NCBI GenBank assembly: GCA_932521035.1
Contig: OW051495.1
Location: forward strand, 12,152,001-12,216,000
DNA from: Oscheius dolichura
Taxonomy: Eukaryota; Nematoda; Chromadorea; Rhabditida; Rhabditidae
Reading direction: 5' to 3'
DNA: 64,000 nucleotides
Each line of letters begins with the position of its first letter. Position 1 is the first letter of the stretch. The notes beneath the pieces were generated by a model. It was not told where the DNA came from. It was given only the letters and a program-made list of their open reading frames with translations, and made no database searches. Both the position numbers and the translations under genes were made by a program. Below are positions 24,220 through 36,770 of the stretch, one piece after another.

Positions 24220-24873
24220 ATGAACTTCACGCCCTCGTTATTACTGATTGCTCTTCTCTGCTTATTAACAGTCGCCTATGGCTATCAGACAGACGAAGAG
24301 AAATTCTCAGAAATTTATCCTAATGTGATATTATGGAGGTAAGAAAAGGTCTTATTGTAGTTTTAAAGCTGGGGGATCCAGACAGGACCACAAATTACCA
24401 GGGTCTCCCTATTTTAGAAATAGTGGGCTATCCATTGGGCTCAACTTATGGGCTACCGTATTCCCTCGAGCCGAAATTCATCCAGAAGTAGCCATTTTTC
24501 CGCAAAGGGCATCCTGAACAGAATAAGAGCAACTGTTTGAAAGTTCCTGGGGGTGAAGAAGCTCGAAAAGAGGATACGGGTACCCAAACAGGACTCCTGA
24601 AGTTCTAAGCAGAATTGTATTGAGGGCTCATCCTGTCTGAATATCCCCAGCCTCTGAAAAGTGCTTTCTCTCAAAACTGAGCGTAGGCGCTGCTCCAAAC
24701 TACTTCAGCCTGTTCTGAAGAAGAGTTCTCTGCTTGTTTTTCATGTCCACTGCCTAAAAAAGCGCATAGAAATAATAACTTCATTTTTCAGACAATATTC
24801 TGGACCACGACTTCCCGGACCCGGCCGAGTGATGCTCTCTGGTTATGGTTCTGGGCGGATGATGTACGAATGA
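24220..24873 (+). CDS. small secreted peptide precursor, possibly a neuropeptide
   Basis: Two exons (24220-24338 and 24792-24873) join at phase 2 to 66 residues. The first about 21 residues (MNFTPSLLLIALLCLLTVAYG) are a clear signal peptide. The mature part begins YQTDEEKFSEIYPNVILW, then has an Arg-Arg pair formed across the intron, and ends in QYSGPRLPGPGRVMLSGYGS plus GRMMYE. The dibasic site followed by a Gly/Pro-rich peptide is the layout of a processed neuropeptide or antimicrobial-type peptide. I do not recognise the family. The TTTCAG at 24212-24217, two bases before the ATG, is a likely trans-splice acceptor and supports this start over an upstream in-frame start. AATAAA lies near 24968. 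Confidence 0.75.
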
Positions 24874-25442
24874 TCTCCACTTCATTTCAATTGTTCCACC
24901 ACCAAAATCTCCACCCATCTCTCTTCCACTCTTTCAAGAACACGCTAAAAGCTTTAAAGAGATCCCAAATAAATCCATTTGTACAGAATTCTGTTCTAGA
25001 ATAGCTCCATGGGGGCGGGAGAGTTATTGTATTTTTCGAGTAGGCGCTCTTGATAAGGCCGGCGTGCTCTTTCTATCGTCATTGATATGTTTGTTTTGAT
25101 TGTGTAAGACGTGGGGTTATTTTCGAACTGATGGTGGTAGCCAATTTCCGGTACTTGTGGGTGTAATTAACACCCACAATCGGGGCTTAATAAGAGGTTC
25201 TCTCAAAAGAGGGGAGTCAATGTTTCAAGAGGAGCATGGGCAAGAGAAGATTGTTTGCGTCAGGGGAAAGTCGTCACTGCTTCTCCGCATTACTCCTTAC
25301 TATCCTGCATAATTTAAACTCTTTATTATTTCCTCTAAATATGGTTAATAAAATAGATTAGGGTAATGTGATATATGGCAGAGATTATGGTAAAACAATA
25401 GCAAATGTGCAGCTGCCAAAAACGGCGTAGGAGATCCCCCTC
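24874..25442. other. intergenic between convergent genes; holds a perfect hairpin
   Basis: No coding signal. A perfect inverted repeat with 9-bp arms and a 5-nt loop lies at 25156-25178. Confidence 0.5.
25156..25178. repeat. perfect inverted repeat, 9-bp arms, 5-nt loop
   Basis: TGTGGGTGT, loop AATTA, then ACACCCACA. Function unknown. Confidence 0.8.
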
Positions 25443-26377
25443 TCAGGGCTTGTATTCTTTCGCCTTCTTGATACAGTCGGCGTTTTCGAAGATGACTTTT
25501 CCATTGAGTGAGGGGTCCAGAGTGCCCACTATCAGTGCCTGAAAAAGGAAAATCCAGGGAGGTCCATGGTCCCGAGGCCCTTATGCGGATGAACCGTACA
25601 CTATCGGTAAATTTGTAAATTAGAGTGCAACCTAACCGATATTTTAATTCCAGAACTGAATATGGAAAACGACGTACCTTGGCAACTTCGTCACAATTGA
25701 TAGCCCAAGCATTGCTGATCATTTTGATCGGTTTGAAAAGGTATGAGAAGATAGCTGCCCTTCCTGGATCGGCATCTAAAACAGCAGATTGTACCGATCA
25801 TAAAGGGTTAACCCACCCTGTGGTCTAGCTTCCAACAACCCTGGCCGAGCGATGAGGGTCTTCTCAAAGCCAACGGCCAATACATCTCGTTCAATCTCTC
25901 CTTTGAGCTTATTATAGGCAAAGAATGAGTTAGTGTTGGCGTCACGGGCCGTAACAATGGCCATTTCTTTGACCCCCTGTTCTTTGGCTACTTTAGCCGT
26001 GTTCACTACGTAATCGTGGTCAATTTTATAGTATTCCTCCTGAATTTTTGACTATAAATCTTTTAAAAGAAAGAGTTACCGGCTTGGCTTGCTTCCTAGT
26101 CGTTCCCATTGCACTGAACCCCACATCTAGTCCTTTAAAGTCGTCTTTGTAATTCTCGATCTGGTCAAAATCCACGACTTTTTGCTCCTAGAGCCCATTT
26201 TCCATAATTGTGAGGTAAAGTTACCAATTTGTCAGAAATAGGGAAATCATTGACACTTCTCCTTCCGAAGACTACAATCCGGCCGAAATCCTTGCTCTCA
26301 ACGAGGGCATCGACCAGCCGGCGGCCGACTGCACCCGTGGCTCCAATTACAAATGCACTTTTAGGCGAGGAAGACAT
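25443..26377 (-). CDS. atypical short-chain reductase, HTATIP2/TIP30-like
   Basis: Five exons on the minus strand (26377-26225, 26187-26080, 26039-25817, 25775-25678, 25538-25443) join in phase to 225 residues. The N-terminus has the NAD(P) loop (FVIGATGAVGRRLVDAL). Then come DVGFSAMGTTRKQA, the HDYVVNTAKVAKEQGV segment, the Y-x-x-x-K pair in FFAYNKLKGEIE, and the ARPGLLEARP turn. The order and spacing match HTATIP2 (TIP30/CC3) and the related atypical SDRs, which are NADPH-binding oxidoreductases linked to nuclear import and endosomal trafficking in vertebrates. There is no signal peptide. A start ten codons further up, at 26404, is possible, but MSSSPKSAFVIG fits the family better. Confidence 0.88.
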
Positions 26378-27150
26378 CTTTAAAAAATGGGATGCTGGAT
26401 GCATTAAACGGAAAGGAAGGAGGAGGATGAGGAAATATGGGGAAAATGAAGAAGAAATACGGATGGAAAGCCAATATTGTCAGCAAAAGAGGCGGGAATG
26501 ATGACAAATAGTACAAAGATTGGCTCGCGGTCACCAGAGACTAGGATAAGTGTTAGGGTTTAATGTTTAAACTAGATTTTAGACAGAATTCAATCTAAAC
26601 ACGCGTTTCTAGCTTTTCGCTTTTCATAAATCCGCATATATGGATAAGGAACCCGCTTTTGATAAACAACCCCTTCTCCAACCTTTTGACTTCCTTTTTC
26701 TTGTGCTTTCTTATCGAAAATGGCCAAAAATTGGTAATCAGCAAGAAAAAAAGGCTAAAAATTAAATATAAAAGAAGTACAGACATTAGAATGAAGAAAA
26801 TGGAGAAGGAAGCCCTGTTGACTGCTCAATATGTTCCATTAGCCATGGGACAGGCGCAGCCTTCCGTAAACATGACCAATGGCCATTATAGGGAGCGCTA
26901 CTGGATTCCTCTGCTACGGATTGGTTGAAACGAGCCTGGGAAAGGATTTCGGTTGGGATAATTTGACATTCTGAGTGCATAGTAATCCGCCATTAGAATA
27001 GCCCTCCCCTGTAGCCAACTCGACTCCAAAAAGCCGGGAGAAACAGAAGTACAGTAATAAACTTTATGTACAGGAAGATAAATAACAACTAATAAGATAT
27101 GCGAGCATAACAAAGGTAGAATTAGAATATTCAAAAAACTAACAACCAAT
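26378..27150. other. intergenic DNA, no gene supported
   Basis: It lies between two minus-strand genes: the promoter of the reductase and the 3' side of the first nuclear receptor. Nothing coding is seen. Confidence 0.5.
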
Positions 27151-29567
27151 TTAATATTCTCTAACATGCATATCAAAGGGAAGGGTGGCTCCCATTTGAC
27201 CGATGTTCAACAATACCATCCGACTGAGCATTTGACTGTCGTAGATGGCGGCAATCTTCATTTTTTTCTTAATTTGAATGCAAACTGCTTACTTTGAGCT
27301 CCTTTAGCATGGCGAACAGTTTCCGAACCCTGTTGAGTTTCCAACTTTCGGGAAAATTGCCATAAACTTCGTTGATATAGGCTATCAACAGCCGGGCATA
27401 GCGATTCTTCGCCCTTCTCACGATTTCAGCTGCTTCGTCACTCAATGAGACTGCTAAAATTTGGAATTGAGAGCCCAACAATACACATACATGAACTGAA
27501 GAGGGCGATCATCTTCAGGATGACATATTCCTGCATGGTGATTTGAAGCTCATCCATCAGGGGCATAACATGCTCTTGAAGAAAGGAGATCAATTTTCGA
27601 AGGAAGACATTCATTCTGGAAATAAATGAGGAGATCACAAAGAGTATCATAGCATCCCAAGCTACCGTATCCTCTCTTTTATCAGGGCGGATTACCAAGT
27701 ACACGGATTAAAGAGAGTGAAGTCCCTTATGAATGAAATCAAAACCCCGATGTTCAATGAGAGAGGGACTACGGTAGTGTACGTCCCTTAAAAACGTACT
27801 CGTCGTTATCATCCTTCCTGGGAATGAAATGAAACCCGAAGGGGAAGACCAGTCCTTCCCGAAAGTTCTGCACCCAGCCGTTGTACATAAGTGTCAGGAG
27901 ACCGACATCACAAAAGTTGGAAGACAGAAGTCGCAGCTAAAAAGGAAATAGACGTAAGTTGGGAAATAAAGTCTGCCTTCTGCTTGGAATCAAGCTCATT
28001 TAATTCCGGAGCAGCTGAGATAAAATCAGCGAACTGGGTCATAAAACGACAGTATGCCAAGTGGAGGAAGTTTGTCATCGTGTCAGTGGCATGGTGATGG
28101 TCCCAGTTTACCTGAAAAGGAAAAGATTTAAGAATTAATTTGGTAACAATTTTAACGTACTTCTTTTCGAAAACATAGGGTTACCGTACCGGGACGGAAA
28201 ACCTTCCGCGCGGTACCTTTTGAGCAAAAATGATCGGGATTTTTCCATTTCGTTCGAGTTTCCGTTTCCCAGAAGGCCTCGAAATACAGTAACCCTATTT
28301 TTTTGGAAAAAGATTATTCCATCGTTTGTCGCCATTCTGCCCCCGCAATGCTCGAATATTTGAAAAATAACGAAAAGTGGGAAATAGGCTTTGATTTCAT
28401 TGGAATTTAGACAATTTCTCCACGTTTTTTTTTCGTTTACAAGGGTGCAAATCCTATTTTAAAGTGAAAATAACAAATAGAAAAGACTGACTTCTTGGCC
28501 AGGCGGAAGACCATTCGGTCCATTACCAATAATTAAGTGGAGCCATCTTACCGGTATTCGTTCACAACACAATTCTGGATACTGTAGCACATCTACCAGG
28601 GAAACATCCAAATTACAGTCCAATTTCGTCGGGCTTTTACCGTCATTATTTTCACAAAACCTGAAAACCCCGGCCTTCCCTTACTCTTTGCTTTCAAACC
28701 TTTCCAATCCTACCAGGGTATTGGCAAAGCTGATCGCTTCCACACATTTCTTCAAATCATCGGCGATGTTAAACCCCACGGAAAAGGTCTGCCTCAGACT
28801 GGTTTCCAACTTCTTTGGCCCTTTGTCCATATCGAAGTAGGGAACAACACAGCTCATGCACTCTTCACGTTCTCGTTTTTGTTGTCCGACAGCTGAAAAA
28901 GCGCCAAAATAGAGTAGTAGACTACCAGGAATGGAAAGAGTAATCTCTAGATTATTTACCGTCAGCTGACATCTTGGCCTCACAACATTTCGCATAGCGA
29001 CACGCTTTACAGCACTTTTTGATCCGGTCTGGAAAGAAAAAGTCTAGTAATAAGAGACGGGGAAGCTCTTACCATGTTGAATATTGCAGCTCTCATCCTC
29101 TTTGCAAGTGTAGGGCTTCTGTCTTTGGACTGCGCGGATAAAGAACACACGACAGCTTCTGAAAGAGGGAAGAATAATCAGACGGTGATTAGTGAAAAGG
29201 GATCATTGCTGCCATTTTCTTGCTAAATTTTGAACAAACAAGACGAAGACTCAGGGGCGGTCTAGACTTCTGCCAAAGTTCGGAAACTGGATTACAATAA
29301 TTACGGTAATTAGCACTTCTCGGCCCCCGATAGTCTGATTCCCTGCACCCGTAAAGTATCGGCAGGAGGATCGTCGTTATTCAAAAACTGTTACAAAACT
29401 GAAGGCGCTTACAAGTTTTTTTTTGAATTCCTCATTTTCTTAACAAAAAGTCCCCCAAAAAGTTTGTGTTTTTAAATTGAAATGAAAACTTACGCGCATG
29501 CATAGCCACCATAATGACTGTGTGCCCGATCAGCTCCACAAACTTCGCATATTCCTAATGTGGACAT
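27151..29567 (-). CDS. supplementary nuclear hormone receptor A
   Basis: Ten exons on the minus strand: 29567-29494, 29158-29073, 29028-28960, 28892-28700, 28660-28552, 28111-27977, 27936-27800, 27615-27491, 27453-27293, 27255-27151 (397 aa). Zinc finger 1 is CEVC...HSHYGGYACASCRVFF. Zinc finger 2 runs YTCKEDESCNIQHDRIKKCC then KACRYAKC, one residue longer than the usual nine between its second and third cysteines. The ligand-binding part has SVVPYF-like CVVPYFDMD, FADFISAAPEL, MNVFLRKLISFLQEHVMPLM and ends NIGQMGATLPFDMHVREY. The family are ligand-type transcription factors greatly expanded in nematodes. The intron after 27977 is GC-AG, and the last intron has a poor acceptor (ATGAAG). It is a close structural paralogue of receptors B and C downstream. 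Confidence 0.88.
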
Positions 29568-30886
29568 CAGTTGACGCCACTCGGGGATGGAAGCAACTAG
29601 AGAGAGACGACGGGATGAATTTGATCTCTGTGCCAAGCAGGAAGGAAGGTAGACGGAAAAGAGCGATGTAATCTGTGTTCTAAAGACTAATTCCATATAG
29701 CTTCACTCTCTTTGAAATGAAATGTCAACGGAACAAAATAGAATAATTAGGAGGAGGATACAGAGCACAAGAAGAGCCTAGAACACGGGCGCAGATGGAA
29801 AAGTCACAAGGAAAATTATAACACCTTCCCGCTGATATACTCGTCGGTTTAACTTTAAAAGGAATCATTCGGCCGAGGGTTAATTGTTTGATTGTTTTAT
29901 AAATGAAAACAAAGGGCAGTTCCCTGTTTTCTAGGCGTTTTTTCAACGGAAAAGGGAGCAAGTTTGCCCCTGGATTTTGGAAACAAAATTGAGCATCGGA
30001 AAAATTTAACCATAAAACTCTAATTGGTCACAAAGCGCGAAACTTTTCGATTGATAATGGGCAATAAGACCGAGGCGCCGGTTTAGCTACAGTAACCAAA
30101 ACCTGAGCCTAACGAGTACTTCAAAAACTGAACGATTACAAAGACTTTCTTCACATTATCCTAAATAGCACCTACAGTAATGAGAAGTTATCTATGGCAC
30201 CATTTTTAAGCCAGCCATGGGCCTCTCAGCCTCCGTCGGAGCAAAAATGAAGGCTGGAGGCGTTTTCATTACACTAACAAGGACTGACAGTCTTCGTTAG
30301 GGTAGAAGAATTGTCAGAAAATAAAAGGGAACCTATATTTGTGGTTGACAGGAGCCGGTAGAAGAGGAGGTCGACCGGGTAGAGGTGGAAGACAGCTCCC
30401 CCCGGGTCTGGAGCGGAAGACAGTCGATGTTGGTAGAGGATAACTCGCCTTTTATACCATTCCACCAGGAAGTTTACTCCAGTTCTCGAGTCAATACCAC
30501 GAGAAGAGTCTCGAACCCCCCAGATTTATTGAAATTGTGCTCGTTCTCTCTGCGGATGTGCATCACGGGAGGCAGTCTAATTCCATTGGCTAGAGTCGGA
30601 AGTGTTGAGAAATCCTCTCGGGGGTGGGAGGGGATAACTACCGCAGAGAAGCACCACCCAGAACAATTTCTTCCTCCTTCCTTTTTGGTCTCTTCCTTTA
30701 TTTTTCTTCTCTACTTTTCCACAAAACTCGGGTAACTTCTAGTAGTAGAAAAGTCTCTGATCTTTTGCTCTTTTGGTTGTTTACAACCGGGAAATCTTGC
30801 TACCTGCCTCTCGGATGTTCAGTCTCAATATCTTGGACCCTTCCGAGCGGCAATAAGTTCAGTCTATGAGGTAATTATAGTAATTC

Positions 30887-30957
30887 AGCGCCATATAAAT
30901 GCGGTATTCTACTTCCTCGTGAAGTAACAAATAACATAAAATGAATAGATCGCTCGA
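30887..30957 (+). repeat. 71-bp direct repeat, copy 1
   Basis: Starts AGCGCCATATAAATGCGGTA and ends GATCGCTCGA. Nearly identical to 31330-31402. Confidence 0.85.
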
Positions 30958-31329
30958 AATTTCTCGAAAAGTAGACTCAATCTTTGCTTCAATTAAACAC
31001 CGCGATAATGAGATCAAAATGAGCGCCACAAGTTATTTTATAGTGAATTTTACAGAGTTTTCACATGAGGAAACGGAAAAAGAGCAAAAAAAGCCCCAAT
31101 AAGAGCTCTAGAGCTATTTTTTCGGGGGATCTCGGATTTTCGTAAGCTAGTCTTTTACTAGTCTCTCCTGTAAAAGATCCTGAGAAGAACGGAACTCTAT
31201 AAAACAAGGATTTCTTCCCAAAAATATACTCCTGAGTATTTCCTTGGCAAATGGTAGCTAATTTAGAAAACAGCTGCTGGGGACTTTAAATCAACCTTGT
31301 AATAGACCTAGACACTAAAAACCCGTCGG

Positions 31330-31402
31330 AGCGCCATATAAATGCGCTATTCTACTTCCTCGCGAAGTAACAAATTACATAAAATGGATATAGATCGCTC
31401 GA
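31330..31402 (+). repeat. 73-bp direct repeat, copy 2
   Basis: Starts AGCGCCATATAAATGCGCTA. It differs from copy 1 by a few substitutions and a 2-nt insertion. Confidence 0.85.
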
Positions 31403-31916
31403 GACCTATAGATTTTAGATACAGGTTATAAAGTGAGGTTTCTTGTTAAAATTAGAAGGTGGCTGACAGTTTCTTTGATCGAATTTATGACCAAAAGAGA
31501 CGTTGCCCGAAAGGTGGACTAAGAAAGAAAAGATTGAGAAGCTGGCAAATCAATAGAGCGCATATGTTGAAAACATCCAACTTTTGGCTAGAAACGGCAT
31601 TCAAAAATGCGACTCAGATACTCGTAGATGAGTCTAATAGGCAGCTGGCCAACTACGGTAAAGCGTACTTTTGCCTTTGATCGAAAGGCCACCACGCGTG
31701 AGTTTAGTTAGGCAGCTGAATGGAATTGACGAAGAATTGCATTTCAAAGGAGCGGAAAGACAAGGAAATAAAAATGAGAGAGTTTCAAAAGTACAGAAAG
31801 CCCGCTTGCAAGAGGCTAGACTAATGACTAGAAGATCAAATGACAAACATAGGTATTATTATTGCGCCAGTTATGTGTGTATGCTGCTCATCAGCCGCCT
31901 ATTCGCGTAGCTAGGG

Positions 31917-31943
31917 GATCCCTTGGAAGCTCTTCAAGGGATC
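31917..31943. repeat. perfect inverted repeat, 9-bp arms
   Basis: GATCCCTTG, 9-nt spacer, CAAGGGATC. Confidence 0.75.
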
Positions 31944-33895
31944 GGGGGATACCATTTCCCGTCTGGGGGGTATTTTTCTACCGGAAAAGCTGTTAAGAAC
32001 CCAGGAACCTTGTGTGCAGGTCCCGAAACGGCAGTACCGTTATTTTTGGGTCTAATTCTCAATTGGGGACCCTTGATAGTTTTACAATTTTTTAAAATTT
32101 ACAATACAATGATAGTTAATGAGGCCCAATTTCATGTTTTTAATGAACTCCAATGGCCCTTTGAATCTTGTGTACTGGTCCCAAAGAGACATTACGTCAC
32201 TGCGATCAGTCTCTTTATTTAAAAGGTTCATTCGCTTCGGAACCTGCGAACAAAGCCCACAGTTAAAACCGCTCAGGGTCAAGGGTCAACACATGATCCT
32301 GAAACGAATGAAACCTATAAACAGAGGAATACACCAAGTTATACTATGCGCTTCGGGACCTCTACAGTCTTTTCCAGTTTTTTCAGGTTGAAAAAATCCC
32401 GGAAACCGGTGGCCAAAAAAGGGGAAAAGGGGATATCCATGGGGGCTCTATAGAGCCATGTTATTCATTGAGATGATTGAAACAAAAGAAGCATACAGTT
32501 GGACGGAGATGATTAGTAGGGTACGCGATCTAGTTACCCCGTCTGTTATTCGCCGTCATCTCTGACAATATGTCTACGCAGTAGTAGTGTTAAGATGATC
32601 ACCAGCCCCACGGGCTCGGGGGCTATTTTTAAAACTTGTGATCATCATCCGCTCATCCAGGATGGATGCATTTTGGTCTTTCCTCACGTTTTTCGTAGAG
32701 CACAGAGTTCCACAAAATATGTTGATCAGAGAACCGCAAAAAGAACTACTAGACAGGTGATTTTAAGGCGAATAGACACAGGGGGAACAAACAACGATTC
32801 TGATGTGAAAAGTCACTAGAGATGAGCGAAGGGGAAGTCTCTCACTCACCTGCTGACGACTTTGAGACTTGCTAAGCTCCTGAGCTGACAGGGTTAGAGG
32901 GAAAAAGCGACTTTTAACATCATATGGAGGCGATACGGTAGCGAGCGAGGAAATAAAAATAGACTTTCGACTTCCGCCAAGAGGGTTAATTATTCGGCTA
33001 ACTGCCTAATCAAGTTACCTGGCTAAAAATACAGTTAAAAAAAGAAGATCATGATTGTAGCAATCGAAATAAACGAGGGATCTCTATCGAAATGGTCTAT
33101 CGGCAAGAACATCGAGCAGCGCCTTTTTGATCTCGAGGCGTTAGTCAAACGGATGACCCAATTATAGACACAGTCACTCCGGAAACTCCACAAGGACTCA
33201 AAGTTCATAACACAGTATTCACCTAGGGCTGCTCCATTTTAAATCCGATCAAACGATCATTTTCCGGCTTCTGATTAGAAAAAGAGAAGTTACAGTAACC
33301 CGTCCAAAATTCAAAGATGAAAAACAAGCGCTCAAGTTCTTTCAAAGGGAAGATATTCCAACGCGATAAATTGGCATATAAATTGGCTCAGAAGCCAGGA
33401 ACTGATCAGAGCTCAGCGACCATATCCCAGGGGATAAATTTTTTCCCCGAGAAGAATGTACTCGGGAGGATTTGCAAATCCTAGTATTTTTGTTGCCTGC
33501 GGTCAAAATTCAGCACGTGTTCAATTTATCGAGCTAAAATTGAGAGTAAGACCATTAAATGGTAATGATATAAACATCGATAACGCGATTATGGGGAAGA
33601 GGTGAAGCATGGAGAGAGACCAAGAGAGAAAGGCTCGGGACACCAGCGGCCCGCAAATCGGCCCTTAAAAACACCTGGGCCCGGAACCCGGCCCGATTAT
33701 TTTCGTCTTCCTATTCCCCGTATCTACATCATTCTTTTTGAATTTACAAGTACTGTTTTGATAATTTCTTAACTTCTATTGTCTAACAGATTAGAACAGG
33801 GAACAACAGTCGAGGGTGGAAAATAACGGGAAACATCAACAGGCACACACAGCGGAGTATTGCCGCTGACGTCGACAGTAATCTCGCCCCGTAAA

Positions 33896-36770
33896 TTAGA
33901 AGCTCCGAACGTGTATGTCATACGAGAGATTTCCCTTCATGTTGCCAATGTTCAGCATTACCATCTTCACACAGTATTGGTTGTCGTAGATGGCTCCTAT
34001 CTGGAAATAGAACGTCAGTTTTAAACTTTCCAGCCGGAAAAATAGAATACAGTTACCAAAACAAGATTCAAACGTTTCAAGCCCTTTACCCATTTTGGAA
34101 TATGGGCATTGAAAATGAGGGAATCGCGGTCTTTTTTTGACAAAAGGTTCCAAAACATCCGACTCTTAGGTTAGAAATGGACTATAGGTATGTTTTGTAA
34201 TAGCACTGTAACGATCTACAGTATCCTTGGTCCCAAAGTATACAAATTGGAGATGCTACCGTAGTCTCACCAAATTATAGTCCATTTCCAACGGGTATTC
34301 CATGGAATAAACTCTTGGACCAGAAACCCCTCAACCCTGGTCTCGTAGCGGAGACTCGTCGCCAAATTTGAATCCGTGAATCTCTTTCTTTTCCCTTTTT
34401 TTGTTTATTTCAACTCCTTACCCGTAATTTTTCTATTATCAAAAATAATTCTGCTATCCGTTGTATCCTTATCGGCTCTGGCCAGGTTTGAAAGGCGTCG
34501 TTGACAAATTCCACCAAAATCTTGCTGTACTTTGTCTTTGCTCTAATAGCAATGTCGGCAGCTTTATCCGACAGCAAAGTCGCTAAAACATGATATATAT
34601 TAGGTGGGATAAGATAAGCGTCTCACCTCCATTGAAGAGGATAATCATCTTGAGAAGAGTATATTCATGAGCGGTTAAACCTATCCTTTGAAATATTGGT
34701 ATCACATGTTCGTGTAGATATTTAACTAATTTTTGCAGGAATACATTCATTCTGAACAAAAAGGGGGTCTATTTAAAGGGGATAGGGAGGATACTCACTC
34801 TTCTTTGGTGTCATCAGTGGGGCAGAACTTGTAGCCGTGGGGGAAGAGGAGACCGCCGGTGAAACCCTTCATCCAGGTATTGTAGAGCATGGTAAGCAGC
34901 CCGAGGTCGCAGAAATTGTGGTTCACTAGTCGAAGCTGAAATTTTAGCTGTTTTAAAGGAAATCTCTCAAAGAATTTGAGAGGAAAGGTCCCGAAACGAA
35001 GGCAACCGGGGTTGGTGGTCGCCAGGGCCCTCCTGTAGGGTTTCTACAACTCCAAATTCACACCAAAGGATTCATCATTAAAATTCCCCCTCTGTAAAGA
35101 TGCCCCTCGTCTTTTTGATCTCAGTCGGCTTTCGGATCTTCCCCACACTCAATCCACTTCGTCCAGTCACCCGTAGAATTTAAAGATTCCAACATTTATC
35201 GGCTCAAAAATATGCAAACATGTATTCTTCTAATCCTACAGTAGGACAAGTCTCCGCTTTTGGAAGACATCTAAAAAGTCACTACCGTAATCCGACCGTC
35301 TTCATTTATCTAAAATGGCCCAAAAAATGGCAAAAGTACAAACGATTTTGGAGTAGATGGCATACGTTGCCAATTGACGTGTACTGTAAACTCCTGTCAT
35401 CGAGAATAACAGCGTCATATCTGTTTCTCATTGGGGGAGAATGTTATTTATAAAAGAATGTGCACAACGCTTTCATGGAAAGGATAGGCATTGTTTTTGC
35501 AATATAGAACAACAACTGATCAGGTGGAAAGTTTTGCAAGGGAGAGTCTCAACAATGGTGTTGTTTCAACCTAGCGATACTCCGGCAAAACACAGCTACG
35601 GTAAGTACAGGACCACGGCTATCAAACCGGGAGAGTTTCTGCCCAAGTGTACAGGCGCGGCCATGCCTCACTCCAATCTTGTTCTTTATCGAGCTAATTA
35701 TGGTATAAAATGGAAGGGCCCCCTTGTTCCTACAGTACTCCAAAACGTCAGACCGATCTTCGTTAACTACTGGCTGAACTGGCGAAGAACCCCCTTACCT
35801 TATCCTTTTCATCCAGCTCATGAATCTCCGGAGCGGCTGAAATGAAGTCAGCGATTAAAGTGGCACATCTACAGTACACCAAGTGCAGGTACTCGGTCAT
35901 GCTCTCCGTCGGGACGGCTATATTCCACCCAACCTGAAACCATAACCATTTCTAGGGAAGCGATAGTTTTCTCACAGATGTCCTTTCACTGCACGCTTGA
36001 GAATATTTCAAAACTTCGGAGAGGGAAGCATTCAAATTGGAAAACATGGTAGACGGCTTCGGGCCGTAAATATTATCACAGATTGCCTCCAGGGCTATTA
36101 AAGTCTCGGCATAGTGCTTGGCATTGTCAATTTTACCCAATTGTGCAGCAAATTTATATCCTATTGAGAGATTTTCGGCTAGATTACTCTAAAAATGACA
36201 AGATTGTGAACTAGTAGAAGGGGGAAGCTAACCTTTTTCAAGTTCACAACCAGAGGAGCGAAATAAGGAACAACACTGTCTAGAGGGAGGCCGGTGCTCT
36301 TTTCTTTCCGCCTTCTGCCAACGCCTGGGAAAAAACACCACTCCGTAAATAATACAGTAAGACTCACTTTCAGCTATCATATCAGCTCTTTTACATTTCA
36401 CGAATCGACAGGCTTTACAATTATTTTTGTTTCCTGAAAGAGGAATTCTGTTCTGGTTGCTTTAACCATTGCTCACCTTCAGTAATGGAACATCTCCCTC
36501 CTTTTAAACAATGATACGGTCGTCCTCGATTAACTGCTCTAATAAAAAATACTCTACAACTTCTAAAAAATAGATTACTGTCATCTTTTCCAGATAAAAA
36601 ATTAACGGGCAAACCAGTCCCCCGTAGAACATTTGAGCTCCCTGCCCACTGCAGACCCGGCATTCGCTATCCAGGAAAAAGTCCGACGGAGGAAAGTCAA
36701 ATGAGTTTTCCCTCTTGATCAACATCAAATTAGGAATATCCGTTGATGTCGACGATATCGGTGTTATCAT
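33896..36770 (-). CDS. supplementary nuclear hormone receptor B
   Basis: Ten exons on the minus strand: 36770-36607, 36562-36477, 36433-36368, 36324-36233, 36188-35976, 35933-35799, 34935-34799, 34751-34627, 34582-34422, 34000-33896 (427 aa). A 45-residue N-terminal arm precedes the DNA-binding domain. Finger 1 is ECRVCSGQGAQMFYGGLVCP then SCRVFF; finger 2 is CLKGGRCSITEGNKNNCKAC then RFVKC, with normal spacing. The ligand-binding part has LDSVVPYFAPLVV, IADFISAAPEIHELDEKDK, MNVFLQKLVKYLHEHVIPIF and ends NIGNMKGNLSYDIHVRSF. Exons 6-10 are 135, 137, 125, 161 and 105 nt, identical in length to those of receptor A, which proves recent common descent. An ATG at 36770 starts it; the frame further up begins with TTG. 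Confidence 0.88.

Larger units (their letters stand above)
29568..33895. other. 4.3-kb gap between nuclear receptors A and B
   Basis: No gene could be supported. It holds two copies of a 71-73 bp repeat (30887-30957, 31330-31402), a hairpin at 31917-31943 and a short palindrome near 32440. Two overlapping plus-strand frames at 31459-31910 are basic and unrecognised. Confidence 0.5.

Noticed and set aside
31459-31910. Two overlapping basic plus-strand frames (MADSFFDRIYDQKRR..., MPLIERPPRV...)
   Set aside because: No domain, no convincing splice sites and no start context. Possibly a decayed gene, but I cannot support it.
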